DNA from: Paulinella micropora
Lineage: Eukaryota; Cercozoa; Imbricatea; Euglyphida
NCBI GenBank assembly: GCA_009731375.1
Contig: BJOX01000163.1
Span: 136,821 to 197,814, forward strand
Direction: 5' to 3'
Length of the DNA stretch: 60,994 nucleotides
The notes under the pieces were generated by a model. It made no database searches, was not told the origin of the DNA, and saw only the letters and a program-made list of their open reading frames with translations. The first letter of the stretch is position 1; every line of letters starts with the position of its first letter. This document shows positions 9,187-16,594 of the stretch, piece by piece. Made by a program: the position numbers and the translations under genes.

Positions 9187-10368
9187 ATGCTGACGCTGAG
9201 TGGCAACAAGCGCCTGCGCCTGGAGGATGTGGTCGAGACCAAACCGTTGCCTAGCATGGTCACGGCCTTTGGCGAACACAAGGTCGCGGAGTCTACCCCG
9301 CTAGTGCAGGAGACTTTCCCTTACACCGGCACCCTGAACCCGCGCAAGTTCGCGACCTCTGGCTCCGTGACCACCGCCGCCGGCCTGCTGTCGCTCAGTG
9401 GTGCCGCACAGGCCGAAACGCTCCGCCGCTGCAAGTACCGCGCGGGGCAAGGGCTCGTCTGCCGCTTCACGGCGCTGTTCCCTGCTGCGATCAACGTGGC
9501 TAATTCGGCCATGGTCGGGCTAGGAGACGATGTAAACGGCTTTTACTGGTCGCAGGACCAGACGCGAACCAACAGGCTGCGGATCCTGCACCGCAATGCG
9601 AGCGTCGACACCTACGTCGACCAGAAAGACTGGAACCTCAACAACTGCCTGGGAGGCGACGACGACATGGACCGCAAGGACTGGGCCAAGGGCAACATTT
9701 TCCAGATCCAGATGCAGTACCTAGGTTTTGGGGCCGTCACGTTTTCGGTCGAGAGGCAGTCGGACGGGGTATTAGTACCCGTGCACCGAATCCAGTACGC
9801 GGGCGCCAACACGACGCCTTCGCTCAGCAACGCCAGCTTGCCGTTCAGGCTCAAGACCACTGGCGCGGGAGGCCAGGTGCGCACAGCCAGTGTCGGCATC
9901 ATGGTCGAAGGTCCCGTGAGGCAGCTGGGCCTCAGCTTTGCGCGCACCAACGTGCAGACGATAGGCACGACCGAAAGCAACGTGCTGGTGATCCGCAACA
10001 AGAGCTTGATCGGCGCCCTCCCCAACAACGACCTGTTGTTCCCGACCCTGCTGACTGCTACGGCCGTGTCTGGCACCAAGCCCGTGATCATCCGAGTGCT
10101 CACGCAAGCCACGTTCGGCAGCGCGCCGACCTACGCGAACCACGACACTGCCTCGAATACCGAGTACTCCGCTTCGCTGGTCACGGTGTCTACTGGCAAC
10201 GCGGTGGCCGCGTGCGTCGTGTCGGCCACGGGCTCGGCGTCTGCCAGCCTGGACCTGAGCAGGCTCAACATCGCCGTCGGGCCAGGAGAAGTGCTCTGCA
10301 TTGCGGCCAGCACTACTTCCGGGTCAGCGGACGTGCACCTGAGCTTGTCCTGGTACGAGGACGTGTGA
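9187..10368 (+). CDS. Beta-rich virion surface protein, lectin-like
   Basis: This 393-residue protein is Gly/Ser/Thr- and Asn-rich with few Cys. The central part (about residues 80-220) has a concanavalin-like rhythm: GQGLVCRFTALF, then GLGDDVNGFYWSQ, an RLRILHR strand and a QMQYLGFGAVTFSVE strand. The pattern resembles structural proteins of phages and giant viruses whose sandwich domains bind glycans or stack on fibres. The C-terminal third has further beta repeats rich in Ala/Ser/Thr. It lies divergently next to the penton gene, consistent with a virion role. The precise family is not recognised. Confidence 0.55.
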   Translation: MLTLSGNKRLRLEDVVETKPLPSMVTAFGEHKVAESTPLVQETFPYTGTLNPRKFATSGSVTTAAGLLSLSGAAQAETLRRCKYRAGQGLVCRFTALFPAAINVANSAMVGLGDDVNGFYWSQDQTRTNRLRILHRNASVDTYVDQKDWNLNNCLGGDDDMDRKDWAKGNIFQIQMQYLGFGAVTFSVERQSDGVLVPVHRIQYAGANTTPSLSNASLPFRLKTTGAGGQVRTASVGIMVEGPVRQLGLSFARTNVQTIGTTESNVLVIRNKSLIGALPNNDLLFPTLLTATAVSGTKPVIIRVLTQATFGSAPTYANHDTASNTEYSASLVTVSTGNAVAACVVSATGSASASLDLSRLNIAVGPGEVLCIAASTTSGSADVHLSLSWYEDV

Positions 10369-10412
10369 AAAAAAAGAAAGTTCGTCTTGCATTATTAAAA
10401 AACAGAAAAGGA

Positions 10413-11057
10413 ATGAAGATCGTGTCAATTGACCCGGGATTGAGAAATCTTGGAGTGGTCGTGCTCGAAAAGGACAACAACACCAACGCCATCTCAGTCA
10501 CGTATGCCAGTGTGCTAAGCATAGCCAGACAGGACGACACTGACTCGTTTAAGACCAAGTCCCTGTTCGCGTGCCTTAGCGCGATTGAGGAACTGTATAA
10601 CGCCGACGTCTGCGTCGTGGAAGATCAAAACTTCGGGAGAGCAAATACCAATCCGGACAATCTGCTCATTCAAGCGGCTGCTGGCGCAACTATGCTCAGT
10701 CTCGGTGCTAAGGAGCTGCTTTACTATCAGAGCTCATTCAAGTTTTCGTGCTTCTTCTCACTTACGCCGACCATATCCGGTCGAGTTAAAGGGAAGTACA
10801 AGGTACAGTCTAAAGTGTTGGCTCAAAATTTAATAGAATCGTTCAGCGTTACGGGCGAGACTAGATGCCTCACAGAGTCAGATCATCTGAGCGACGCCTT
10901 CGGTCTCGCGTTCGCCGCGCTCGTTAAAGGGATCGGACAAGCGCGGGGCGTCCAGCAGGGAGCGCGTCGCTCGCTGCCTGTACCGATTGCTGTTGGGGTG
11001 CATCGGAAGAAGCAGGAGCAGGAGCAGCCGCCTTGTGTTGGTTCCATTTCGAGCTGA
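10413..11057 (+). CDS. RuvC-like Holliday junction resolvase (poxvirus A22 type)
   Basis: This 214-residue protein has the RNase H fold signature of RuvC resolvases. D7 lies in the first strand (VSIDPGLRNLG), E70 in VCVVEDQNFG, and the D157/D161 pair in ESDHLSDAFGLA. These acidic residues bind the two metal ions that cut four-way junctions. In related viruses this enzyme resolves branched or concatemeric replication products before packaging. The start at ATG 10413 gives the canonical N-terminus; the longer open frame upstream runs through the previous gene. The last 45 codons lie antisense to the HMG-like gene, and this Gln/Arg-rich tail looks unconserved. Confidence 0.88.
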   Translation: MKIVSIDPGLRNLGVVVLEKDNNTNAISVTYASVLSIARQDDTDSFKTKSLFACLSAIEELYNADVCVVEDQNFGRANTNPDNLLIQAAAGATMLSLGAKELLYYQSSFKFSCFFSLTPTISGRVKGKYKVQSKVLAQNLIESFSVTGETRCLTESDHLSDAFGLAFAALVKGIGQARGVQQGARRSLPVPIAVGVHRKKQEQEQPPCVGSISS

Positions 11058-11220
11058 TGTACGCCATGCGTTCCTTATGAGCCATCGCCTTGACTTCGGG
11101 CGTGGCCATCTGCTCCTTGAAAAATGTGTTGTATGCGGACGGCGCGCGAGGCTTGCGCTCGGGCTTGGCGGGAGCAGCAGCGGTGGTAGCGTGTCCACAA
11201 GTCGCGCAGTTGGAAGACAT
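10924..11220 (-). CDS. HMG-box/YABBY-like DNA-binding protein
   Basis: This 98-residue protein has an N-terminal CxxCxH cluster (C5, C8, H10), then a basic linker and an HMG/YABBY-like segment at residues 22-63 (RKPRAPSAYNTFFKEQM and YISSKWNQHK). Small proteins of this kind occur in several dsDNA viruses and probably bend or condense DNA. The tail is low-complexity and lies antisense to the 3' end of the resolvase gene (134-base overlap). An AAATCTTG motif lies about 45 bases upstream of the ATG. Confidence 0.75.
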   Translation of the reverse strand: MSSNCATCGHATTAAAPAKPERKPRAPSAYNTFFKEQMATPEVKAMAHKERMAYISSKWNQHKAAAPAPASSDAPQQQSVQAASDALPAGRPALVRSL

Positions 11221-11261
11221 CTCTAGTTTTTTGCCTTTGTCCTTTGTTGATGATAGGGCAA

Positions 11262-11282
11262 TACAAGATTTATTTTTTTAGT
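11262..11282 (-). promoter_or_regulatory. AATCTTG-type promoter motif for HMG-like gene
   Basis: On the minus strand the sequence reads TAAAAAAATAAATCTTG, matching the A-tract plus AATCTTG motif found before other minus-strand genes. Confidence 0.5.
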
Positions 11283-11373
11283 CAATAAACTCGAGATCCA
11301 ACTGCACTGGTGCAGCTGATTCTTTTTTTGCCGTGTCCGGTGGCAGGGGTGGGCCGCCCGAGAAAATTCTCGC

Positions 11374-11416
11374 GGGAAATCGTGAGACGACAAATCTGTC
11401 GTGTCACGATTTTCCC
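11374..11416. other. Long intergenic hairpin
   Basis: Outer arms GGGAAATCGTGA and TCACGATTTTCCC pair with one bulged base. Inner arms GACGACA and TGTCGTG pair except for the first base, leaving an AATC loop. The hairpin lies in the roughly 210-base gap between the HMG-like gene start and the small membrane gene end. A second short palindrome, GAGAAAATTCTC, lies just left of it. It could be a terminator, an RNA structure or a replication element. Confidence 0.7.
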
Positions 11417-11431
11417 GGGAAACTTCCCTTT

Positions 11432-11560
11432 TCACACGTCCGGGCCGGCCGGTGCCGTCACTCTCTCGTCCGGGCACCTCACTGGGAAGTACAGGATACA
11501 CACGCACCCAATCACCCCGACCACTAAGACAGCGATGATTGCTACCACGAGCGGTTCCAT
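11432..11560 (-). CDS. Small single-TM protein (42 residues)
   Basis: The ATG at 11560 is preceded by an A7 tract, as is usual here. The protein is a three-residue head, one strongly hydrophobic helix (residues 4-25, ending in CVCILYF) and a short polar tail. Such mini-membrane proteins are common in viruses with an internal membrane. It is the last gene of the minus-strand block and lies directly downstream of the capsid gene, which favours a virion or assembly role. No family is recognised. Confidence 0.55.
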   Translation of the reverse strand: MEPLVVAIIAVLVVGVIGCVCILYFPVRCPDERVTAPAGPDV

Positions 11561-11609
11561 TTTTTTGACTTTGCTCGCTTTAATAATTAAAATACATGAT
11601 CTAGAATTT

Positions 11610-13421
11610 TTAAACCGAGGCCACCTCCAGGCTACCATTGCTTTCGTGCAAGTACTTGAAATAGGCGCTGTAGATCGTAACATCATACAAGCCGTCAATG
11701 ACTCCGCGCTTGCCGGAAGTGACTGCAGTGACAACCATCTCTTCCTGGGCGTTGTAAGCGGGCCCTGTGTCGTCGGGCGCCTGCTGGAACTTCAACTTCA
11801 GCTGGTGAACGTCGCCGCGGGACCAGATGATGGGCTGGTCGTTCAGGTCCGTGACGGACGCGGTGTACTCCATCGCTGCACTGACCTCCCAGTCGACCGT
11901 GTTGGACGCGCCAGCTCGTGTGTTGCTGAACTTGATCTTGACCCCGCACGAGCGCAGCCAGCTTGAGCTAGCCAGCACGGTGTTGAGGTTCGTCAGCGCG
12001 GCCGTGGCGGGCGAAGTGTAGCGCCGGTCGGTAATTCTGGCAAACGTGAGGCCGGAGTCGATATCGAGGATAGCCACCGTCACTCCCTTGTAGTCCACGA
12101 TCAGGCGGTTGGTGTCGGAAGCGGCAAAGGTCGCGCCGTTGGCGTAGAAGGGCCCGTACTTGTGCGTGATGGCCGTGGCACGCGGCGCGGGGCCGGTGTT
12201 GATCACCAGGCGCTCGCGGTTGCCGACAAAGGTCTTGTAACCGTCCATCACGCCGTCTAACATGGCCTTGGGGTCGTTGGAAAACGGGATCAGGTACACG
12301 CCGTTGGACTTCAGGTAGGAGCTGCGCACTAGTTGGCCCATCGTCTCCTCGCGGAAAAAGCGCTCGTCGATCGGGGTCCCTTCGCCCATCTGCGATCTGC
12401 CGTGCACGTCTTCGAGGTCGATTGTCGTCGCGTCGCCCAGCATGTCGTAGGTCATCAAGCGCCCCGTGTTGTCGTACGTGTACTGCGGGTAGTAGGTCGT
12501 GGCGTCTCCGTACGAGGTCTGGTCGCCTGATTTGCGGATGAAGACAAACAGACCGCCGGAGTGGTGCGAGAATTGGTCCAGGTCAATGGCCAACCGGTCG
12601 GAGGGCTTGATGCGCTGGGCGTAGGCCGTGTACTGCACAAAGTCGACGTACTTCTGCTCGGCGACCTTGCCCATCTTCTGCGGGCTCCGGCCCAGGCGCA
12701 TCCCGTTCGGCAGCTGCGTGCAGCCCGTGATGAAGCGGATCTCGCTCAAGCTGGCAGTGCAAGGCACGGCGGGCGCGGACTGGCCGTTGACTGCCGACTG
12801 GGCCGCCACGAAGATCGAACCTCTGGGATAGAACCTGATTTCGAGGTCGCCACGCAGCGTGCTGAGGTCCAAATCCATGCCGTTGATCCACGTGTGCAAA
12901 AGGGGCAAGTAAAAGTACTGCTCGTCGTTGTTCTCCCACTGGCGGCCGCTGACCTTGCCCGTCTTGGGGTCCATGTTGACCATGTCGGCGATCTGGTCGA
13001 TGGCCTCTTGCGACAGCGTATTGAGTATCAGGTGCATCATGTCGCCGTGGTACCGCGCAATTTCGGTGCCCGTCAGGCGGTCGATGTACTCGATACGCTC
13101 GAACCACTGAGTAGTAGGCAAAACACGCGAGTCGGTCGGCTGGCTGCCGCTGGTCGTGAACGTGATCTTAAATCGCAGGGTCGCATCGTGGATCGCGCCG
13201 GACTGGTTGTTCTCGAGGATAAAGCTAAAAAAAGCAGTGTTGCTCAGCGCCGAGGTCGCGGCGGCGGGCGCCATGACCGTCTGCGTCCAGCAAGGGCGGG
13301 CATTGATCGCGCGGGCGTGCTCGGGATCAATCACGATCTCCTGGCCGTTGCGCGCTCTCTTGCCTGTGGCGACTTTTTGCTGCTTGCTAGCAGGGGGCAC
13401 GACGACGGTGGCGGAAGACAT
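11610..13421 (-). CDS. Major capsid protein, double jelly-roll
   Basis: This 603-residue protein has the size and layout of double jelly-roll capsid proteins of polinton-like viruses and NCLDV relatives. After a basic, disordered N-terminus (residues 1-35) it shows a first strand series (TAFFSFILENNQSG, LRFKITF), the diagnostic LPTTQWFERIEYIDRLTG segment near residues 101-118, and a second jelly roll in the C-terminal half (YCxxLxxYxFxx-like strands around SNDPKAMLDGVMDGYKTF and beyond). The typical MAGGLLQL start of large NCLDV capsids is absent, pointing to the smaller virus lineages. Three copies would form a pseudo-hexagonal capsomer. It heads the minus-strand virion gene block. Confidence 0.85.
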   Translation of the reverse strand: MSSATVVVPPASKQQKVATGKRARNGQEIVIDPEHARAINARPCWTQTVMAPAAATSALSNTAFFSFILENNQSGAIHDATLRFKITFTTSGSQPTDSRVLPTTQWFERIEYIDRLTGTEIARYHGDMMHLILNTLSQEAIDQIADMVNMDPKTGKVSGRQWENNDEQYFYLPLLHTWINGMDLDLSTLRGDLEIRFYPRGSIFVAAQSAVNGQSAPAVPCTASLSEIRFITGCTQLPNGMRLGRSPQKMGKVAEQKYVDFVQYTAYAQRIKPSDRLAIDLDQFSHHSGGLFVFIRKSGDQTSYGDATTYYPQYTYDNTGRLMTYDMLGDATTIDLEDVHGRSQMGEGTPIDERFFREETMGQLVRSSYLKSNGVYLIPFSNDPKAMLDGVMDGYKTFVGNRERLVINTGPAPRATAITHKYGPFYANGATFAASDTNRLIVDYKGVTVAILDIDSGLTFARITDRRYTSPATAALTNLNTVLASSSWLRSCGVKIKFSNTRAGASNTVDWEVSAAMEYTASVTDLNDQPIIWSRGDVHQLKLKFQQAPDDTGPAYNAQEEMVVTAVTSGKRGVIDGLYDVTIYSAYFKYLHESNGSLEVASV

Positions 13422-13439
13422 CGTCGTTAGCAGTATAAT

Positions 13440-13472
13440 ATTAAGGACAAAGAAGATTTTTTTTATTTTTTC
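13440..13472 (-). promoter_or_regulatory. Promoter-like A-tract plus AATCTTC upstream of capsid gene
   Basis: On the minus strand, a run of A/T with AAAAAAAATCTTCTTTG lies about 30-40 bases before the capsid ATG, followed by an AT-rich stretch (TTAATATTATAC). It matches the AATCTTG motif seen before other genes with a terminal C instead of G. Confidence 0.5.
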
Positions 13473-13795
13473 AGGATCATGACGGCCCCGATGGCCGCGG
13501 CGCCGACCGCCAAAGGCAGCGCCATGGACTTGAGGCTGCCCTCGGCGTTGTCGCCCAGCTGCTTGGTGGTGTCCATCGCTTCTTTCGGGATGTTGGTCAC
13601 CTTGTCGATCTGCTTGCCGAAAAAGCCAGTGATACCCTTAAGAGTGCTGCCAAACTGCCGCAGGCCTTCGCGGGTCCGCTCCCTTCTCTCCGCCTTTCTG
13701 CGCCCTACGCGCTGTTCGGTGGCGGCGCGGGCGTCCTTGCGGGCGGCCTTCTTGGCCGTGTGCCGCTCGTGCCTTTCTCGTGCGCGCTTGCCCAT
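13463..13795 (-). CDS. Basic protein with C-terminal TM helix
   Basis: This 110-residue protein has a highly basic first half (residues 1-46, dense in Arg/Lys/Ala), a middle amphipathic stretch, and a C-terminal hydrophobic helix (about 90-107, ALPLAVGAAAIGAVMIL) followed by two Lys. A DNA- or capsid-facing basic arm with a membrane anchor suggests a virion membrane protein linking genome and inner membrane; that role is inference. It lies directly upstream of the capsid gene on the same strand. Confidence 0.65.
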   Translation of the reverse strand: MGKRARERHERHTAKKAARKDARAATEQRVGRRKAERRERTREGLRQFGSTLKGITGFFGKQIDKVTNIPKEAMDTTKQLGDNAEGSLKSMALPLAVGAAAIGAVMILKK

Positions 13796-13842
13796 CTTTC
13801 TTATTTAAACTTGATAAGTCACGAAAATTAAATTTTTATTTT

Positions 13843-14226
13843 TTAAAAGACAATGACTTGGCAGATGCGTTCCATGACTTGCGCAATTTGTCCCAGGAAC
13901 TGAGCGTCCTTGGCCACACTTTGCTTGGCCAGCAATCTCTGTTGCAACTGTTGCAGAGCGGCAGTCGGAGCACGAGTCTTGGCGGCCAGCTCAAACCAGA
14001 TGCCAGCTTCACTCTGGACGTACGCGGCGAGCTTGCCGTCCTTGTAGGCAGGCAAAAAGAACTTTTCAACGGTCGCAACTTGCTGCTCAAGACCTAAGTT
14101 CCACTGCATCCGCAGGTCCTTGCTCTCGCCTGCAGACAGCAGCCCCCAGTTGTCCAGCACAGTCTCCAGGTCCGCAAAGAGCTTCTGCAGCGCTTGGCGC
14201 TTGGTAAGGCCGCCGGAGGATGTCAT
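13843..14226 (-). CDS. Helical protein of unknown function
   Basis: This 127-residue protein is predicted to be all helical, with no membrane segment and a Gln/Leu-rich second half (ALQQLQQRLLAKQS). It starts with a short Ser/Gly stretch. The first 47 codons overlap the 3' end of the upstream membrane protein gene in another frame (140 bases). It lies in the virion gene block and may be a minor structural or scaffold protein. No family is recognised. Confidence 0.6.
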   Translation of the reverse strand: MTSSGGLTKRQALQKLFADLETVLDNWGLLSAGESKDLRMQWNLGLEQQVATVEKFFLPAYKDGKLAAYVQSEAGIWFELAAKTRAPTAALQQLQQRLLAKQSVAKDAQFLGQIAQVMERICQVIVF

Positions 14227-14383
14227 CGAGCGTCACGTAGTGTGTGGGCAGCGGCTTGTCGAGGTCGCACGAGATTGATGGGCGCAAGAGCCGCTTGCAA
14301 CAGGCGCGCACACAGCCGACCACGATGATAGCGGTTGTAACGATCAGAGCCCAGGCCAACAGAGCTTCCTCTTCCACTGGCAT
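14087..14383 (-). CDS. Small N-terminal-anchored membrane protein
   Basis: This 98-residue protein has one N-terminal TM helix (about residues 8-27, ALLAWALIVTTAIIVVGCVR) followed by a CCKR motif and a soluble tail. The tail after about residue 52 lies over the neighbouring gene in a different frame and looks like low-constraint sequence. The start is preceded by the AATCTTG motif. It could be an inner-membrane virion protein; no family is recognised. Confidence 0.55.
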   Translation of the reverse strand: MPVEEEALLAWALIVTTAIIVVGCVRACCKRLLRPSISCDLDKPLPTHYVTLDDILRRPYQAPSAAEALCGPGDCAGQLGAAVCRREQGPADAVELRS

Positions 14384-14399
14384 TCTTCACTCTAGACTA

Positions 14400-14420
14400 G
14401 CTACACAAGATTCTTTTTTT
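14400..14420 (-). promoter_or_regulatory. AATCTTG-type promoter motif
   Basis: The minus strand reads CTAAAAAAAGAATCTTGTG about 20 bases upstream of the ATG at 14383, one of the two cleanest copies of the motif. The other copy lies near 15,640. Confidence 0.55.
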
Positions 14421-14883
14421 AGAAGCGGTAGTGTCCTTGGCCCGCGGGGTTCAGGTAGCCTTCGTAGAAGTACTGACTAAACACTTCCGAAAGCGCGCCG
14501 ATCAAGAACAGCTGCTTGGCGGCGTCGCTGTCGCCTACCATCCCAAGCTGGCCGCGGCCCATGAGCCTGGGTAGCATGGCAAACAGCAGACCTCCCCCGG
14601 CCACGTGCACCGCGAGGGAAGGATAAGAGGCCAGGCGGCCCTCCTTGGTGCGGTTAAGGACCCTACTTTGAATGAGGTCAATAGCAGTGGCAGTCACAAA
14701 GGCTACGACAGCCAGGCCGGTGCTCTTGCTGACCATGACACCGCTCAGGCCGGGCACGGCCGAGAGGTTGAAGACGGCAGGGCCCTGAATGACAACCGGG
14801 GCGGCCACATAGGCAAAAGCGGCCGCCGCGCCTGACCGGGCAAAGTTTTCCAGCGAGAACAGATCGCTCACGGCCTCGGACAT
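14419..14883 (-). CDS. Multi-pass membrane protein
   Basis: This 154-residue protein has three or four hydrophobic segments (about residues 17-33, 52-70, 87-105 and 122-140) separated by short polar loops, one of which is basic (RVLNRTKEGR). It is rich in Ala, Gly and Val. The size and context in the capsid gene block suggest an internal-membrane virion protein. No family is recognised. Confidence 0.6.
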   Translation of the reverse strand: MSEAVSDLFSLENFARSGAAAAFAYVAAPVVIQGPAVFNLSAVPGLSGVMVSKSTGLAVVAFVTATAIDLIQSRVLNRTKEGRLASYPSLAVHVAGGGLLFAMLPRLMGRGQLGMVGDSDAAKQLFLIGALSEVFSQYFYEGYLNPAGQGHYRF

Positions 14884-14936
14884 TTTTCTTTTCGGAGAGA
14901 TGTTTAATTGGCGTACAACAAAATAAAATTTTTTTA

Positions 14937-15599
14937 TTATTTAACTGCGGGCGCAGGCGCGTCCAGATTCGTAGCTTGGCTCGCTGGCTGTGCTGCAAAC
15001 ATAGTGTTCTTGGCATGGGTGATGGCGGCCGTTTGAGCCGTCAGCAGGGCCAGTTCAGTCATAGGGTCCAGGCGCTGTAGCCCGATGCCCGCGCGCAGCT
15101 TGGCCCGCTCGAGCAAGAAGCACCACCGGTCGTTGGCGAAGCAGGCCTCGGTCGTGCCCGAGATTTGGTAACGCGACCGGTTCGCTACCAAGTTTTCGAG
15201 ACAGACGAGCCCTTGCTTGAGCACGGCGTCCGCTAGCTCGCCCGACAGTTCACCTTCCAGCACTTCCTCGACTTCGTCCAACAGCAGCGGCAGCTTCTGT
15301 CTCGGCAGTCTGCGCAGAGTCTTTGGGTCGCAGTTGATGTGCGCCTTCTTGAGCTTGGGACCAATGAGGGCACTGCGGCCGTAAGCGCACAAGAGTCGGT
15401 AGTTGGGGTCATCGCGCAGTACGGGGTCTTCTGGTCCTGTTGCAGACGATGGCGCGGCTCCTAGACGCCGGGCCAGGCTCGCCTGAGAAGGGCCTGCCGT
15501 CCTGCGCCGCTTGGCCGGAGGAGGGGGGAGTGAGACAGCGGGCGGCTGTTCGATCTTTGTCTCGAGAGGAGGCTCTAAGTTGGCGAAAGGGTCTGTCAT
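14937..15599 (-). CDS. Virion-block protein with proline-rich, NLS-like N-terminus
   Basis: The start was set at the ATG at 15599 because the longer frame opens with GTG. The 220-residue protein has a disordered N-terminus (residues 1-60) with VSLPPPPAKRRRT, which resembles a nuclear localisation signal, and a helical body from about residue 65 to 200 (KLPLLLDEVEEVLEGEL, LVCLENLVANR, and a final ITHAKNTM). It is not recognised, although the helical body looks conserved rather than low-complexity. The basic patch would fit a protein that enters the nucleus or binds DNA. Confidence 0.6.
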   Translation of the reverse strand: MTDPFANLEPPLETKIEQPPAVSLPPPPAKRRRTAGPSQASLARRLGAAPSSATGPEDPVLRDDPNYRLLCAYGRSALIGPKLKKAHINCDPKTLRRLPRQKLPLLLDEVEEVLEGELSGELADAVLKQGLVCLENLVANRSRYQISGTTEACFANDRWCFLLERAKLRAGIGLQRLDPMTELALLTAQTAAITHAKNTMFAAQPASQATNLDAPAPAVK

Positions 15600-15627
15600 G
15601 ATGATCACCCTTTTAATCTATCAATGC

Positions 15628-15648
15628 CCCAAGATTCTTTTTTTAGAC
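15628..15648 (-). promoter_or_regulatory. AATCTTG-type promoter motif
   Basis: The minus strand reads CTAAAAAAAGAATCTTGGGG about 33 bases upstream of the ATG at 15599. It is identical over 16 bases to the copy upstream of the gene starting at 14383. Confidence 0.6.
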
Positions 15649-16241
15649 TACTCAAAGATGTTGGCATTGCCGGCCTTGTGGATGGTGTTCCAGCCTCGCA
15701 CAGAGCCGTTCTCGCGATCGAGAGAAGACACCGCGGGGATTCGCGCCCACTGTTCGTCTCTGATCTTGGCCGCTTGGTACTGTTCCACGAAACCCGCCAC
15801 TTGCATGCAGCCCTCCCAGGAATTTCCGTAGGTTCGACGCAATTCTACGAGCCATGGTAGCATGTTGGTGTTGTTTGCGTCCCATTTGTCTGCATTTTCA
15901 TTTGCGCAGCAGTTGCTCTTGCAGAAAGCCTCTCCGTACACGCCAGTGATCTCCTTCGGTGTGCCGACGAGCAGGACCGCTCCCTTGTACCAAGGAGCCA
16001 GCGAGTTCTGCGACAGGCGCTGGGCCACCGTCTTCATCTGGCTGATAACAGGGAATTTGGCTTCATCGAGGCCCGTACCCGCGGCGGACAGGGCCGAGTA
16101 GATGATCGAGCTGGTAGCAAGCGAGTCGGTCTGGATAATCGGCCGGGTCTCGGTACCATGCTCGACTTGGTTGGCCTGGGCGGCGGCCGCCTTTTCTTCG
16201 CCTGTGTTGACTAGCGGCACGGTAGGGCCCCGGTTGCTCAT
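15648..16241 (-). CDS. Unknown protein, virion block
   Basis: The start at ATG 16241 (MSNRGPTVP) is preferred over an upstream non-ATG extension. The 197-residue protein has a disordered N-terminus, a helical middle (residues 45-85), a CKSNCC cysteine cluster near residue 120 and a C-terminal part rich in aromatic and charged residues (LPWLVELRRTYGNSWEGC). There is no TM segment. No family is recognised; its position between two structural-type genes suggests a virion or assembly function. Confidence 0.55.
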   Translation of the reverse strand: MSNRGPTVPLVNTGEEKAAAAQANQVEHGTETRPIIQTDSLATSSIIYSALSAAGTGLDEAKFPVISQMKTVAQRLSQNSLAPWYKGAVLLVGTPKEITGVYGEAFCKSNCCANENADKWDANNTNMLPWLVELRRTYGNSWEGCMQVAGFVEQYQAAKIRDEQWARIPAVSSLDRENGSVRGWNTIHKAGNANIFE

Positions 16242-16282
16242 GGTTGTATTTAACAATCACCCGACAAGAAAAAAAAATTTAA

Positions 16283-16549
16283 TTATTTGCCGCCGCCAAT
16301 CAGCTGCTGTTCGCAGCGGGCGGCTTGTTCTGGTGTCACTTCTAGCAAGATGGTGGCATCGGCAATCGCCGGTTGCTTAAACACTTTCTCAATGGGCGCT
16401 TCGGCCACGGTAGTCTGCAGGACCTCGATCGCTTTTTTTTCGGCGTCCTCTTGCTGTCGGCGTTTCTGCCCCGCGACGCGCGACTGTGCCTCGTTGACTT
16501 TGCCCAAGGCCAGCGCCAAGGTCGGATCAAAAAAAGCCAGGTGTTGCAT
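16283..16549 (-). CDS. Small coiled-coil protein
   Basis: The ATG at 16549 directly follows an A6 tract, which fixes the start; the open frame reaches further only through a TTG. The 88-residue protein has a hydrophobic N-terminal patch and a central Gln/Arg/Glu/Lys-rich helix (residues 25-50) that is likely to coil. No family is recognised. Confidence 0.55.
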   Translation of the reverse strand: MQHLAFFDPTLALALGKVNEAQSRVAGQKRRQQEDAEKKAIEVLQTTVAEAPIEKVFKQPAIADATILLEVTPEQAARCEQQLIGGGK

Positions 16550-16594
16550 TTTTTTCTCTCCTTGTTTTGGCAAGCAGTCAGTTTATTTTTTTTT

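Noticed and set aside
11223-11507. A 94-codon minus-strand frame over the hairpin region
   Set aside because: It overlaps the hairpin and the small membrane gene, has no leader signal and a composition unlike its neighbours.
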